DNA of 48,404 nt, from contig CAKZUT010000162.1 of assembly GCA_937922185.1 (NCBI GenBank), forward strand, positions 1 to 48,404, read 5' to 3'. This DNA comes from an uncultured Neomegalonema sp. (GTDB taxonomy: Bacteria > Pseudomonadota > Alphaproteobacteria > Rhodobacterales > Rhodobacteraceae). The notes below the pieces were generated by a model that did not search any database, was not told the DNA's origin, and saw only the letters and a list, made by a program, of their open reading frames with translations. How positions within the stretch are numbered: position 1 is the stretch's first letter; each line of letters opens with the position of its first letter. The position numbers and the translations under genes were made by a program. Positions 17,228-26,152 of the stretch are shown here, one piece after another.

Positions 17228-17881
17228 ATGACCCCGATCCGATTTCTCGCCTCTCTGATGTTCTGCCTGGCGCTGAGTGCTTGCAACAGCGTCTCATCAC
17301 AGCTTTCCTATGCTCCCGATAATCCGCAGGCGAGCGTCGCGGATGCGCGGGGCACGAGTGCAGGTACGACCGCGCCGAACTATCGTTTTGGTCCGGGCGA
17401 AACGGTACAGATTTTCGTCTGGCGCTCTCCCGAACTCTCGACGACCGTGCCGATTCGACCCGATGGTCGCTTCTCGATGCCGCTGATCGAGGATCTAACC
17501 GCCGCCGGGAAGACGCCGACCGAGCTGGCCCGTGATATCGAGGACAAGCTGCGCGCTTATGTGCAGGATCCGATCGTGACGGTGATTGCCCGCGTTGACG
17601 GCCCCGGCGATCCGCGCCAGCAGATCAAGGTTCTGGGACAGGCGGTCAATCCGTCCTCCCTGCCCTATCGCAGCGGTATGACCGTACTGGATGTCATTAT
17701 TTCCGTGGGGGGGCTGACGGAATTCGCGGATGGCAACTCGGCGGTTCTGGTTCGCCGTGAGGGGCTGGACAAGACGTCCTATCGCATCCGCCTGGATGAT
17801 CTGGTCCGCAAGGGCGATATCGCCGCCGACCGGCCCCTGCTGCCGGGCGATACGATCATCATCCCGGAAAGCTTCATCTGA
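17228..17881 (+). CDS. Wza-type polysaccharide export lipoprotein
   Basis: This 217-residue outer-membrane polysaccharide export protein has an N-terminal lipoprotein signal (FLASLMFCLALSACNS, lipidated Cys at residue 19). A Poly_export domain follows (YRFGPGETVQIFVWRSPELSTTVPIRPDGRFSMPLIEDL). A SLBB-like domain comes next (IKVLGQAVNPSSLPYRSGMTVLDVIISVGGLTEFA). At 217 residues it is shorter than Wza and similar to export proteins of XrtA clusters. It would form the periplasmic-to-surface channel for the polysaccharide. It is the last gene of the block, and a strong bidirectional terminator starts 26 bases after its stop. No Wzc-type partner gene is in the window. Confidence 0.93.
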   Translation: MTPIRFLASLMFCLALSACNSVSSQLSYAPDNPQASVADARGTSAGTTAPNYRFGPGETVQIFVWRSPELSTTVPIRPDGRFSMPLIEDLTAAGKTPTELARDIEDKLRAYVQDPIVTVIARVDGPGDPRQQIKVLGQAVNPSSLPYRSGMTVLDVIISVGGLTEFADGNSAVLVRREGLDKTSYRIRLDDLVRKGDIAADRPLLPGDTIIIPESFI

Positions 17882-17906
17882 TCCGAAGCGTACTGCGCCG
17901 CTTCCG

Positions 17907-17939
17907 AAAAAGCTCCCGGTGAGAATCGGGAGCTTTTTT
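17907..17939. terminator. Bidirectional Rho-independent terminator
   Basis: AAAAAGCTCCCG, then GTGAGAAT, then CGGGAGCTTTTTT forms a perfect 12-pair stem whose outer part is A5 on one side and T6 on the other, so it works on both strands. It separates the Wza-like gene (plus) from hisZ (minus), which stops six bases beyond it. Confidence 0.93.
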
Positions 17940-17944
17940 CATGT

Positions 17945-19132
17945 TCAGGAACCGCCGCCGACCGCGAGGATGGTTTCAGGTCTCAGGGCCGCTCCGATGG
18001 CCCCTCGCGCCGCAGGCGACGGAACGCCGAAGGCGCTTGCAGCGGCGGGAAGCATGGAATCGTAGCGCCCTCCTCCGGCAAGCTGGGCCGTGCGGCGATT
18101 CTCCACTGCAAGCGTGCGGTCCACGATCTCGAAGACGAAACCGTCGTAATATTCGAGATTACGCCCGAAATCGCCATCGAAGGGCAGCATAGCGGCATCA
18201 ATTCCCAGCCGTTCCAGAGCCGTCATGCGTGCCTCGAAGGCCGCGAGGGCCGGGGCGATGCCGAGGGCGGTTTCCTGCGCGAGACCGTGCAGGCGATCCA
18301 GCGCATCGGCACAGGGCGCTTTCAGGGCGGCGGTCTCTTCGATAGCGGCGACGATTTCGTGTGGCAGGGGGTGAGCCTGTGCATCCTCGGCCTGTTCGAG
18401 GAATCGCTGCGAAATTTCCTCATGGGTGCGAAGACCGACATGCTCGGTGCCAGAGAGATCGAGCATATGGGTCACTGCGGAGCGGGCCTGTTCGGGCGCG
18501 AGTCCCCCCAGAGCCTTCAGGAAAGCGAGGCGTCCGGCTTCATCGGGGCCGTTTTCCGAGAGTTCCCGCAACAGGGCCTGAAAACGATGCGGACGCCAGA
18601 CATGACGTTTGAGGCGAGCGCGCCAGCGATCCGGGATCGGGGCGGCGTCGATCAGGGAAAAGAGAATCCCGAGATCGCCCGTCTTTACGTCGATGCTACA
18701 CCCGGTTTCGAGCAGGGCGGACTGGGTGCGCGCGAAGATTTCCGCATCGATTCGCGCCGGATCATCGCCACCGAACCATTCGCATCCGATCTGCCGGAAT
18801 TGTCCGGCGCGGGCATCATCGGTCAGGGGACGCCTGAATACGGGGCCGGTCGCGACATAGCGGGCTTCGGACGTTCCGTGCTGCCGGGTCAGGTGATAGC
18901 GGCATATCGACAGGGTCAGGTCAGGGCGCAGGCAGAGGTCGCCCTCGGGGCCGTCGAACACAAAGGCACGGGCGCGGACATCCTCGCCGTAAAGATCGAG
19001 CAGGGTATCGGCATCGAGAATCTGGCCCGGCTCGATATGTGACCAGAACGAACCGCCGATCACATCAAGGATGCGATTTTCCAGCGCATTCGCCGCGTCA
19101 CGGGACCGGGCATCGATATCGGGCGACATCAT
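17945..19132 (-). CDS. hisZ: ATP phosphoribosyltransferase regulatory subunit HisZ
   Basis: This protein of about 395 residues is a histidyl-tRNA synthetase paralogue without tRNA charging function. It would bind the short form of HisG and allow feedback control of the first step of histidine synthesis. It has class II synthetase-like segments ([51 protein letters not shown]). The start is taken as the ATG of ATGATG at 19132, which overlaps the hisS stop, so translation is coupled. Extending upstream would run through hisS and is not credible. hisG itself does not follow: the terminator at 17907-17939 comes directly after the stop, so the catalytic subunit is encoded elsewhere. Confidence 0.9.
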   Translation of the reverse strand: MMSPDIDARSRDAANALENRILDVIGGSFWSHIEPGQILDADTLLDLYGEDVRARAFVFDGPEGDLCLRPDLTLSICRYHLTRQHGTSEARYVATGPVFRRPLTDDARAGQFRQIGCEWFGGDDPARIDAEIFARTQSALLETGCSIDVKTGDLGILFSLIDAAPIPDRWRARLKRHVWRPHRFQALLRELSENGPDEAGRLAFLKALGGLAPEQARSAVTHMLDLSGTEHVGLRTHEEISQRFLEQAEDAQAHPLPHEIVAAIEETAALKAPCADALDRLHGLAQETALGIAPALAAFEARMTALERLGIDAAMLPFDGDFGRNLEYYDGFVFEIVDRTLAVENRRTAQLAGGGRYDSMLPAAASAFGVPSPAARGAIGAALRPETILAVGGGS

Positions 19133-20625
19133 GGGGTGGACTGGCGCTCCAGTATCGCCCGGATGGTGGCGAGGATCTGGCTTTGCCCGACTTCCTGCTG
19201 GGCAGGCTGAGCCTTCCATTCCTCGTTCGATTCGATTTCGGAGGCGAGGCGGGTGCCAAGGACAAGATCCTTGATCTGTGCGGTGCCGTTCTCGCGCTCC
19301 TGCGAGCCGATGATGATCGCCGCCGGGGCGTGGCGCTTATCGGCATATTTCAGTTGTTTGCCGAGATTGGTGCCGCCGCCCATATAGACCTCCGCCCGGA
19401 TGCCCGCGTTGCGGAGTTCGGTGGCGATTGTCTGGTATCCTGCCATCCGGTCGCGTTCGAGGGCGAGGATCACGACGGGGCCTTGCGCCCTGCTCTCGCT
19501 CGATTTTCCTCTCGCGCGCAGGGCGGCCAGCAGACGGTCAACGCCGATGGATACGCCGGTCGCGGGTGTGCGCTGGCCGGTGAAGCGCATGACCAGATCA
19601 TCATAGCGCCCGCCCCCGGCAACGGAGCCAAACTGGCGTCTCTCGCCCTTTTCATCGGTGATCTCGAAGGTCAGTTCGGCCTCGTAGACGGGGCCGGTGT
19701 AATAAGCCAGACCCCGCACGACAGAGGGATCGATCACTGTCAGAGGTGCGCGATAGCCCTGAGAATCAAGAAACTCCGCGATGGTTTCCAGTTCCTGTAC
19801 ACCCTCGATACCCTGTTCGGATGCGCCAACCAACTCACGCAACCGCGCGCAGGTTGCGGCCCCGTCCGCGCGTCCGGCGGAAACGAACCCCATCAGCAGG
19901 TCAATCTGTTCCCCGGCCAGTTCAGCGCCGGTGGTGAAGTCCCCGCTTTCATCCCTGCGCCCTTCTCCCAGCAGTGCGCGGACGCCGCCTTCACCGAGGC
20001 GGTCCAGCTTGTCGATTGCGCGCAGGGCGATACCGCGACGGGCTTCCTCACCGTCAGACTGAAGCCCGGCCTCCTCCAGTATGCCGTTGAGAACCTTGCG
20101 GTTGTTGATGCGGATGACGAAATCCTCGGACGCGATACCCGCCGCTTGCAGGGCATCGGCCAGCATCGCGCAAATCTCGGCATCGGCGACGACCGTGGAG
20201 GTGCCGACCGTATCGGCATCACACTGGAAGAACTGGCGAAAACGCCCCGGTCCCGGCTTTTCGTTGCGCCAGACAGGCCCCATCGCATAGCGGCGGTAAG
20301 GCGAGGGTAAATCCTGCCGGTACTGCGCCGCCACACGCGCCAGCGGGGCGGTCATGTCATAGCGCAGGGCAACCCAGCTTTCGTCATCATCCTGAAACCC
20401 GAAGACGCCGCCCATGGGACGATCCACATCCGGCAGAAACTTGCCGAGCGACTCGACCGTCTCGATCGCCGGTGTTTCCAGCGGATCGAAGCCGTGCAGA
20501 TGATAGACCTCGGCGATACGTGACAGCATCCGCTCCCGCTCCAGCACGTCCGCGCCGAATGTATCGTGGAAACCGCGCGGCAATTCTGCTTTGGGGCGCT
20601 TCGGTTTATCGGCTTTCTTCGCCAT
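19129..20625 (-). CDS. hisS: Histidyl-tRNA synthetase
   Basis: This 498-residue class II aminoacyl-tRNA synthetase would charge tRNA-His with histidine in the cytoplasm. Motif 1 lies near [19 protein letters not shown]. Motif 2 is [26 protein letters not shown]. The HisRS-specific histidine site is [14 protein letters not shown]. Motif 3 is [10 protein letters not shown], with [12 protein letters not shown]-terminal anticodon-binding domain ends near [19 protein letters not shown]. The ATG at 20625 begins the usual MAKK start; the frame is open 19 codons further upstream into poorly conserved sequence. It lies 43 bases after yqeY and overlaps hisZ by an ATGA-like junction, giving a yqeY-hisS-hisZ unit. 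Confidence 0.96.
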   Translation of the reverse strand: MAKKADKPKRPKAELPRGFHDTFGADVLERERMLSRIAEVYHLHGFDPLETPAIETVESLGKFLPDVDRPMGGVFGFQDDDESWVALRYDMTAPLARVAAQYRQDLPSPYRRYAMGPVWRNEKPGPGRFRQFFQCDADTVGTSTVVADAEICAMLADALQAAGIASEDFVIRINNRKVLNGILEEAGLQSDGEEARRGIALRAIDKLDRLGEGGVRALLGEGRRDESGDFTTGAELAGEQIDLLMGFVSAGRADGAATCARLRELVGASEQGIEGVQELETIAEFLDSQGYRAPLTVIDPSVVRGLAYYTGPVYEAELTFEITDEKGERRQFGSVAGGGRYDDLVMRFTGQRTPATGVSIGVDRLLAALRARGKSSESRAQGPVVILALERDRMAGYQTIATELRNAGIRAEVYMGGGTNLGKQLKYADKRHAPAAIIIGSQERENGTAQIKDLVLGTRLASEIESNEEWKAQPAQQEVGQSQILATIRAILERQSTP

Positions 20626-20668
20626 AGGGGTCTGATCTTTCCGCTTCGAGGGGCTGTCGATATCCGGC

Positions 20669-21127
20669 TCAGGCCCCCGCAAGGGCAGCCTTGAGTTTCT
20701 TTCCGGCCATGCCGAAATCCATCCGTCCGAGATGAGCGGCGCGCAGATGTGTCATAACCGCACCCATATCCTTAAGCGAAGTCGCGCCGGTCGCCTCCAC
20801 CGCCTCGCGGACGGCGGCATCGACTTCGCCCTCATCCATCGGCTTGGGCAGAAATTCCTTGATAATCACGATTTCCTCGCGCTCGCGCTCGCATAGCTCG
20901 ACGCGCCCGCCGCTCTCGTACAAAACTGCGGAATCCTCGCGCTGTTTTATCATTTTCTGGAGCAGAGTCATGATCGCAGCATCATCGACGCCGCCGCCAT
21001 CCTCTGCCCCGCGCTCCGCGATATCGGCCTGAGTGATCGCCGCCCGGATCAGGCGCAACGTCCCCAGACGCACGGCGTCGCGCGATTTCATGGCTGTCTT
21101 GAAGGCTTCGTCGATACGCTGGCGCAT
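20669..21127 (-). CDS. GatB/YqeY domain protein
   Basis: This 152-residue cytoplasmic protein is related to the C-terminal tRNA-binding helical domain of GatB. It contains the expected pattern ([59 protein letters not shown]). The YqeY family is widespread and thought to assist tRNA-dependent amidation or tRNA binding, but its exact role is not settled. AGGAG lies six bases before the ATG. It is the first gene of the minus-strand unit with hisS and hisZ and is divergent from carA, a neighbour found beside yqeY in other alphaproteobacteria. Confidence 0.92.
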   Translation of the reverse strand: MRQRIDEAFKTAMKSRDAVRLGTLRLIRAAITQADIAERGAEDGGGVDDAAIMTLLQKMIKQREDSAVLYESGGRVELCEREREEIVIIKEFLPKPMDEGEVDAAVREAVEATGATSLKDMGAVMTHLRAAHLGRMDFGMAGKKLKAALAGA

Positions 21128-21252
21128 GGCTCACTCCTGCCGATTGACCGTCCTCCTACCCGATCTTCCCCGAATTGGAAAACCCGACTTTGCAAATGGC
21201 GCTGTTAACGCTAGAGACACGCCCGACCCGTCCCCGCGAGAGGAGCCATCCG

Positions 21253-22446
21253 ATGTCCGCCGCCGATACCGCCGCGACACCCGTTTTCCTGCGCGACCGG
21301 CCCCGCCCGACCGCCTGCCTCGCACTGGCCGACGGTCAGCTCTTCTGGGGCAGGGGATTCGGGGCAACCGGGCGAACCGTGGGCGAATTGTGCTTCAACA
21401 CGGCGATGACCGGCTATCAGGAAGTGATGACCGACCCGTCCTATGCCGATCAGATCGTCGCCTTCACCTTTCCCCATATCGGCAATGTCGGCGTGAATGA
21501 CGAGGATCTCGAAACCGGCTCACCCGTCGCGCTCGGCATGGTCACACGGATGGACCCGACGGAGCCGTCGAACTGGCGGGCGATGGAACCGCTCGACAGA
21601 TGGATGCAGAGGATCGGGCGCATCGGGATCGCGGGAATCGATACGCGGCGGCTGACGCGGCTGGTCCGGGCGCAGGGGATGCCCCATGCGGCGCTGTGCC
21701 ATGATGCGACGGGCGATATCGACGCCGATGCGCTGGTAGAGATGGCGCGGGGGTGGAACGGGATCGAAAACGCCGATCTGGCCGCCGGAGTGACATGCAG
21801 CGCGCCCTATGGCTGGACCGAGGGACGCTGGAGTTGGCCTGATGGCTATGACAAGTCCCCTCAGACCCGGCACAGGGTTGTCGCGGTCGATTTCGGGGCC
21901 AAGCATAATATCCTGCGGTGCCTGACCGATGTGGGATGTGATGTGACGGTCGTTCCGGCGCAGACCTCCGCCGGGGACATTCTCGATCTGAAGCCGGACG
22001 GCATCTTCCTGACCAATGGCCCCGGCGATCCGGCGGCGACGGGTGTGTATGCGGTGGATACGATCCGCTCCCTGATCGATGCGGACCTGCCGGTCTTCGG
22101 TATCTGTCTCGGCCATCAGTTGCTTGCCATGGCACTCGGCGGGAAGACGGTGAAGATGAAATTCGGACATCATGGCGCAAACCATCCGGTGAAGGACGTG
22201 GAGACCGGAAAGGTCGAGATCACGTCGATGAATCACGGCTTTACCGTCGATGAAACCTCGCTGTCGGATGCTGTCGTGCAGACACACATATCGCTGTTCG
22301 ACGGATCGAATTGTGGCCTTCGGGATGCGGAACGGCCCTTGTTCTCGGTGCAGTACCACCCGGAGGCAAGCCCCGGACCCAGAGACAGCTTCTATCTGTT
22401 CGAGCGGTTTGCGAAGAATATCGAGAAGAGCAAACGGTCAGGATAA
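21253..22446 (+). CDS. carA: Carbamoyl-phosphate synthase small (glutaminase) subunit
   Basis: This 397-residue glutaminase subunit would supply ammonia from glutamine to CarB for carbamoyl phosphate, feeding arginine and pyrimidine synthesis. The N-terminal CPSase_sm_chain domain has GELCFNTAMTGYQEVMTDPSY. The C-terminal class I amidotransferase has nucleophile C285 in GICLGHQLLA, H369 and E371 in YHPEASPGP. GAGGAG lies nine bases before the ATG. The ATG at 21253 is chosen over an upstream in-frame one at 21175, which would cover the promoter region. carB is not in the window; the gene stands alone, with a glycosyltransferase following. Confidence 0.97.
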   Translation: MSAADTAATPVFLRDRPRPTACLALADGQLFWGRGFGATGRTVGELCFNTAMTGYQEVMTDPSYADQIVAFTFPHIGNVGVNDEDLETGSPVALGMVTRMDPTEPSNWRAMEPLDRWMQRIGRIGIAGIDTRRLTRLVRAQGMPHAALCHDATGDIDADALVEMARGWNGIENADLAAGVTCSAPYGWTEGRWSWPDGYDKSPQTRHRVVAVDFGAKHNILRCLTDVGCDVTVVPAQTSAGDILDLKPDGIFLTNGPGDPAATGVYAVDTIRSLIDADLPVFGICLGHQLLAMALGGKTVKMKFGHHGANHPVKDVETGKVEITSMNHGFTVDETSLSDAVVQTHISLFDGSNCGLRDAERPLFSVQYHPEASPGPRDSFYLFERFAKNIEKSKRSG

Positions 22447-22467
22447 CGACCGCTTTCTGTATTTATA

Positions 22468-22496
22468 TGATACATGACCGATCCATTTTGATACAT
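22468..22496. repeat. Direct repeat TGATACAT, 21 bases apart
   Basis: TGATACAT occurs at 22468-22475 and 22489-22496, start to start 21 bases, two helical turns. It sits between the carA stop and the GT2 start at 22540, so it lies where an activator or repressor of the glycosyltransferase would bind on one DNA face. Confidence 0.5.
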
Positions 22497-22539
22497 CATA
22501 TTGACTTCGCGGCTCGATTGCGATCCGTTGTCTTACACA

Positions 22540-24288
22540 ATGGCAAGCCCGCATGGTGAAACGAGCAGTCGCTACCGACAGGAAACGGAAAGCCCTGTAG
22601 CTTTTCCGGCCTTGCGTGAAACCTTCGCGTATGATGACAGAGCCGCCCATAAGGCGGAATTCGATTTCAGGCCGAGCGGCTGGGAAGATGTTCTCTGCCG
22701 CTATGCGGTCATTCCCGAATTCACTGGCAATGGAGGCATTGTCCTGACGGCAGGCACGTATGCCGATGCCATCCGGGCCGCCGCAGAGCTGGGCGTCCGT
22801 GATCGCCTGCGCGATGTCAGGTTGATCCGGCGTTCGGCGATCCTGTCCCGACTTTCCGCGCGTTATGCACAGATGCTGACGAGACGATCCACGAGAGACC
22901 TGCGGGATCGGACGCCCGAATATTCGGCAGCGACAGGGTTTCCCGTATGGATGCGGATAGCGTGGTGTGTGATTGCCGTGATGGTACTGGCGGCCCTGTT
23001 CTCCGCCCCCTTCGCGACGATCCTGAATCTGTGGGTTTTCTGCCTGCCCTATTTTATCGCGACGATGCTGCTGCGCGCGTATCTGCTCTTCAATGCGGAA
23101 AGGCCTGCGATGCCCCTACCGGGCATTCCCGAACGACGGCCCGTCGTCTCGATACTGGTGCCCGTCTATCGCGAGGCCGACAGCCTGCCGGCGCTCATCA
23201 GGGCATTGCAGATGCTGGATTATCCGCAGCGGGCGCTGGATATCAAAATCCTGCTCGAAGAAAACGACGTCGATACGATCCGGGAGGCGCGCTGGCTGAC
23301 TGCCGGCACGGATATAAGCTGCCTCATCGTGCCGCAGAGCGATCCGCGCACCAAACCCAAAGCGATGAATTACGCCCTGCCTTTCGCCAGAGGCGAGATC
23401 GTGGGCATCTTCGATGCCGAGGATGCGCCCGAACCGGATCAGATACTCAAAGCCGTGGCCGCGTTGGAAGTCGCCGGGGACGATGTGGTCTGCGCGCAGG
23501 CGCGGCTCAGCCATTACAACCCGACGGATAATCTGCTGACCCGCTGCGTGGCGATGGAATACGCCCTCTGGTTCGATATGCTTCTCAAGGGGTTGAGCCG
23601 GGCACGATTGCCTGTGCCGCTGGGCGGAACGTCGTTGTATTTCAAAACCGATGTCCTGCGCGATATCGGGGGCTGGGATCCTGATAATGTGACCGAGGAT
23701 GCGGATCTCGGTCTGCGGCTGGCGAGGGCGGGAAAGCGGGCTGTCCTGTTCGATTCCACCACGCATGAGGAAGCGACGGGCAGTATCACATCCTGGATCA
23801 GGCAGCGGTCACGGTGGATCAAGGGGTTCATGCTGACCTGGGCCGTCCATATGCGCGACCCTGCAAGGCTCGTGCGTGAACTGGGACTCATACCTATGCT
23901 GGCGATCAATGTGCTGTTGCTTGACGGATTTCTCTCCTTCCTGATGCAGCCGGTGGTGCTTATCGCGGTCATTGCCACGGTGACGATGGATGCGCCGCCC
24001 TGGCTCGGGCTGATGGATGTACCGGGAGCCGGTATCCTGCTCGGGGCGCTGTTCGCAGGGCAATTGCTGTTACTCTGCGGTGCATTCGTTGCCGGATACC
24101 GGCGTTTCGGGCCGGGGGTCGCGATCAGTGCGCCGCTGCTGTGGCCTTACTGGATGCTCGGCGGTTTTGCGGCGCTCATCGCGCTCGGGCAACTGGTGAC
24201 GCGCCCGCAATTCTGGGAGAAGACCACCCATTGTACCAGCCCGGTCGCGCGGGCGCGACGGGCGGCGGTACTGGAGAACGGCGATTAA
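22540..24288 (+). CDS. Membrane GT2 glycosyltransferase (cellulose-synthase-like)
   Basis: This inner-membrane processive-type glycosyltransferase has about 582 residues. An N-terminal cytoplasmic region of about 135 residues, possibly related to MshEN domains, is followed by two membrane helices (WMRIAWCVIAVMVLAALFSA; IATMLLRAYLLF). The GT2 catalytic domain has VSILVPVYREADSL, the DxD-like FDAEDAPEPDQ, TEDADLGLRL, and QRSRWIKG (the QxxRW site of processive GT2 enzymes). A set of C-terminal helices follows. It would polymerise a beta-linked polysaccharide, but the sugar is unknown. The ATG at 22540 is chosen over an upstream TTG at 22501; neither has a strong ribosome site. Two TGATACAT repeats lie just upstream. 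Confidence 0.85.
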   Translation: MASPHGETSSRYRQETESPVAFPALRETFAYDDRAAHKAEFDFRPSGWEDVLCRYAVIPEFTGNGGIVLTAGTYADAIRAAAELGVRDRLRDVRLIRRSAILSRLSARYAQMLTRRSTRDLRDRTPEYSAATGFPVWMRIAWCVIAVMVLAALFSAPFATILNLWVFCLPYFIATMLLRAYLLFNAERPAMPLPGIPERRPVVSILVPVYREADSLPALIRALQMLDYPQRALDIKILLEENDVDTIREARWLTAGTDISCLIVPQSDPRTKPKAMNYALPFARGEIVGIFDAEDAPEPDQILKAVAALEVAGDDVVCAQARLSHYNPTDNLLTRCVAMEYALWFDMLLKGLSRARLPVPLGGTSLYFKTDVLRDIGGWDPDNVTEDADLGLRLARAGKRAVLFDSTTHEEATGSITSWIRQRSRWIKGFMLTWAVHMRDPARLVRELGLIPMLAINVLLLDGFLSFLMQPVVLIAVIATVTMDAPPWLGLMDVPGAGILLGALFAGQLLLLCGAFVAGYRRFGPGVAISAPLLWPYWMLGGFAALIALGQLVTRPQFWEKTTHCTSPVARARRAAVLENGD

Positions 24289-24327
24289 CGCTTGCGCCTG
24301 CGAAGCCTGCCGCGCAGAACCTCCCGT

Positions 24328-25689
24328 ATGAGCGATACAGCAGCATCCGCCCGCCCCGCGCCCCCGAAGATCGGCATGGTCAGCCTCGGTTGTCCGAAAG
24401 CCCTTGTCGATTCCGAGCGTATCCTGACCCGCCTCCGAGCCGAGGGATATGCTTTCGCGCCTGACTATGAGGGCGCCGATGCGGTGATCGTGAACACCTG
24501 CGGCTTTCTCGACAGTGCCAAGGCGGAAAGCCTCGATGCCATCGGTGAGGCCCTGCGCGAGAACGGACGGGTCATCGTCACGGGCTGTATGGGAGCGGAA
24601 GCCGAGACCATCGAGAAGGCGCATCCGAAGGTGCTGGCCATCACCGGACCTCAGCAATACGAGCAGGTGATGGACGCCGTTCACGAGGCTGTGCCACCCC
24701 GCCCGGATGCCTTTACGGATCTGATCCCCCCGCCCCGCGAGGGAGCCGGAGTTCGCCTGACGCCGCGCCATTACGCCTATCTGAAGATTTCCGAAGGCTG
24801 CAACCATTCCTGCCGGTTCTGTATCATTCCCGATATGCGCGGAAAGCTGATGTCACGCCCCGTGAATGCAGTGCTCAGGGAAGCGGAGCGGTTGGTCGAA
24901 TCCGGGGTGAAAGAACTGCTGGTCATCTCGCAGGACACATCTGCCTATGGTGTCGATATCCGGCATGAGGCGGCAGCGTGGAAAGAGCGGGAATACCGCA
25001 CGGACCTGCATGATCTCTGTGACGGGTTGGGGACGCTCGGGGCGTGGGTCCGGCTGCATTACGTATATCCCTACCCTTCAGTGGACAGGATCATGCCGTT
25101 GATGGCCGAAGGTAAGATCCTGCCCTATCTGGATATTCCGTTCCAACATGCCTCGCCCACGGTCCTGCGTGCCATGCGTCGCCCGGCCAATCAGGAAAAG
25201 ACGCTGGAGCGGATCGCGGGGTGGCGCGCGGTCTGCCCGGACCTGACGATCCGCTCAACCTTCATCGTCGGCTTTCCCGGCGAGACCGAGGAGGACTTCC
25301 AGATGCTGCTCGACTGGCTGGAGGAGGCACAGCTCGATAGAGTCGGGTGCTTTCGGTACGAGAATGTGGCCGGGGCGGCGGCGAATGACCTGCCGGGGCA
25401 TGTGCCGCAGGAAATCAAGGATGAACGGCTTGAGCGGTTCATGGCGGCGCAACAGCGGATCAGCACGGCCAAGCTGTCCCGACTCGTCGGCAAGCGGATG
25501 ACCGTGCTGGTGGATGCCGTGGATGAGGACGGCGCAGAGGCCCGGTCGGCGGCGGATGCGCCGGAGATAGACGGGAATGTCTTCATCGACGAGAATTTCG
25601 CCGATCTCACTCCCGGCGACCTCGTGGACGTGATTGTGGATGAAACGGGGGAGCATGATGTGTGGGCGAGGCGATTCGCATCCCCGTGA
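24328..25689 (+). CDS. rimO: Ribosomal protein S12 methylthiotransferase RimO
   Basis: This 453-residue radical-SAM enzyme would methylthiolate an Asp of ribosomal protein S12. The N-terminal UPF0004 domain supplies the auxiliary iron-sulfur cluster Cys residues ([28 protein letters not shown]). The radical-SAM domain carries the CxxxCxxC motif in [21 protein letters not shown]-terminal TRAM domain follows ([13 protein letters not shown]...[24 protein letters not shown]). SLGCPK and the length distinguish it from MiaB. The ATG at 24328 is preferred to an upstream TTG, although its ribosome site is weak. It starts 39 bases after the GT2 gene on the same strand. Confidence 0.95.
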   Translation: MSDTAASARPAPPKIGMVSLGCPKALVDSERILTRLRAEGYAFAPDYEGADAVIVNTCGFLDSAKAESLDAIGEALRENGRVIVTGCMGAEAETIEKAHPKVLAITGPQQYEQVMDAVHEAVPPRPDAFTDLIPPPREGAGVRLTPRHYAYLKISEGCNHSCRFCIIPDMRGKLMSRPVNAVLREAERLVESGVKELLVISQDTSAYGVDIRHEAAAWKEREYRTDLHDLCDGLGTLGAWVRLHYVYPYPSVDRIMPLMAEGKILPYLDIPFQHASPTVLRAMRRPANQEKTLERIAGWRAVCPDLTIRSTFIVGFPGETEEDFQMLLDWLEEAQLDRVGCFRYENVAGAAANDLPGHVPQEIKDERLERFMAAQQRISTAKLSRLVGKRMTVLVDAVDEDGAEARSAADAPEIDGNVFIDENFADLTPGDLVDVIVDETGEHDVWARRFASP

Positions 25690-25979
25690 GGCGACCGATC
25701 AGGACTTAATCAACAAATTGCCATATCTTGTGAGTCATACGTGCACTGGCACAATAAAATTCATCCTTATGGGGATGACTTCATGCGTGTGAAGATAAAT
25801 TTTTAAAGTGCTATCATGACATCATTATTGAAGCTTTATTCCGGGTCTGTTCGCAACCACAAGCGTTGCAATGTCTTGCATTAACAGGCCGTTTACCCGC
25901 TACATCCCCTAATAACCGTGGAACGCAGTACGGCGATAAGACCGATACGCGAACCGGTATAAAACAGAGGGTGGCGAAT
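25690..25979. other. Intergenic region downstream of rimO
   Basis: The first ~170 bases are AT-rich against a GC-rich background. A frame open from the rimO stop to 25806 has no ATG near its start and reads as chance. The rest leads into the micro-ORF at 25980 and probably holds its promoter; I could not assign clear -35 and -10 boxes. No tRNA or repeat was found. Confidence 0.5.
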
Positions 25980-26036
25980 ATGACGATCAAAGGTGTTGAG
26001 ACGCTTTCACCGGGTGACGACACGGTGATCCTGTAA
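25980..26036 (+). CDS. Micro-ORF encoding an 18-residue peptide
   Basis: The frame encodes MTIKGVETLSPGDDTVIL and stops at TAA. A purine-rich stretch GAGGGTGG at 25967-25974 ends five bases before the ATG, a good ribosome site for so short a frame. The peptide has a hydrophobic start and end, and an acidic, Pro-Gly centre. I recognise no family. It is followed by a long hairpin (26048-26076) and a strong terminator (26097-26127), so it could be a translated small transcript, a regulatory leader, or a chance frame in a small RNA. No downstream plus-strand gene follows before the terminator, which argues against a simple attenuator. Confidence 0.4.
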   Translation: MTIKGVETLSPGDDTVIL

Positions 26037-26047
26037 GCGGTTTCAGA

Positions 26048-26076
26048 TGTGATCATGCCGATCCGGCGCGATCACA
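26048..26076 (+). other. Long nested hairpin after the micro-ORF
   Basis: TGTGATC pairs with GATCACA, and inside it GCCG pairs with CGGC around an ATC loop. Only the two positions between the two stems are imperfect (one A/C mismatch and one T/G wobble). This gives an almost continuous 13-pair stem with a three-base loop. It may be an RNA element or, as DNA, an operator-like palindrome. It is 21 bases before the terminator. Confidence 0.5.
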
Positions 26077-26096
26077 GATTGAGGGTGTTACAAGAT

Positions 26097-26127
26097 AAAG
26101 GCCCCTGCATATGCAGGGGCCTTTTTT
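26097..26127. terminator. Strong bidirectional terminator
   Basis: GGCCCCTGCAT followed directly by ATGCAGGGGCC is a perfect 22-base palindrome at 26100-26121, flanked by AAA and T6. It ends transcription from rimO or the micro-ORF on the plus strand. It lies 26 bases past the stop of the minus-strand permease gene, so it may serve both. Confidence 0.93.
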
Positions 26128-26152
26128 ATGATTCAGGTCCGGTGAACGCGGA

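Noticed and set aside
25690-25806. Open frame directly after rimO ending in VKINF
   Set aside because: No ATG near its beginning, no ribosome site, and AT-rich sequence make chance the better explanation.
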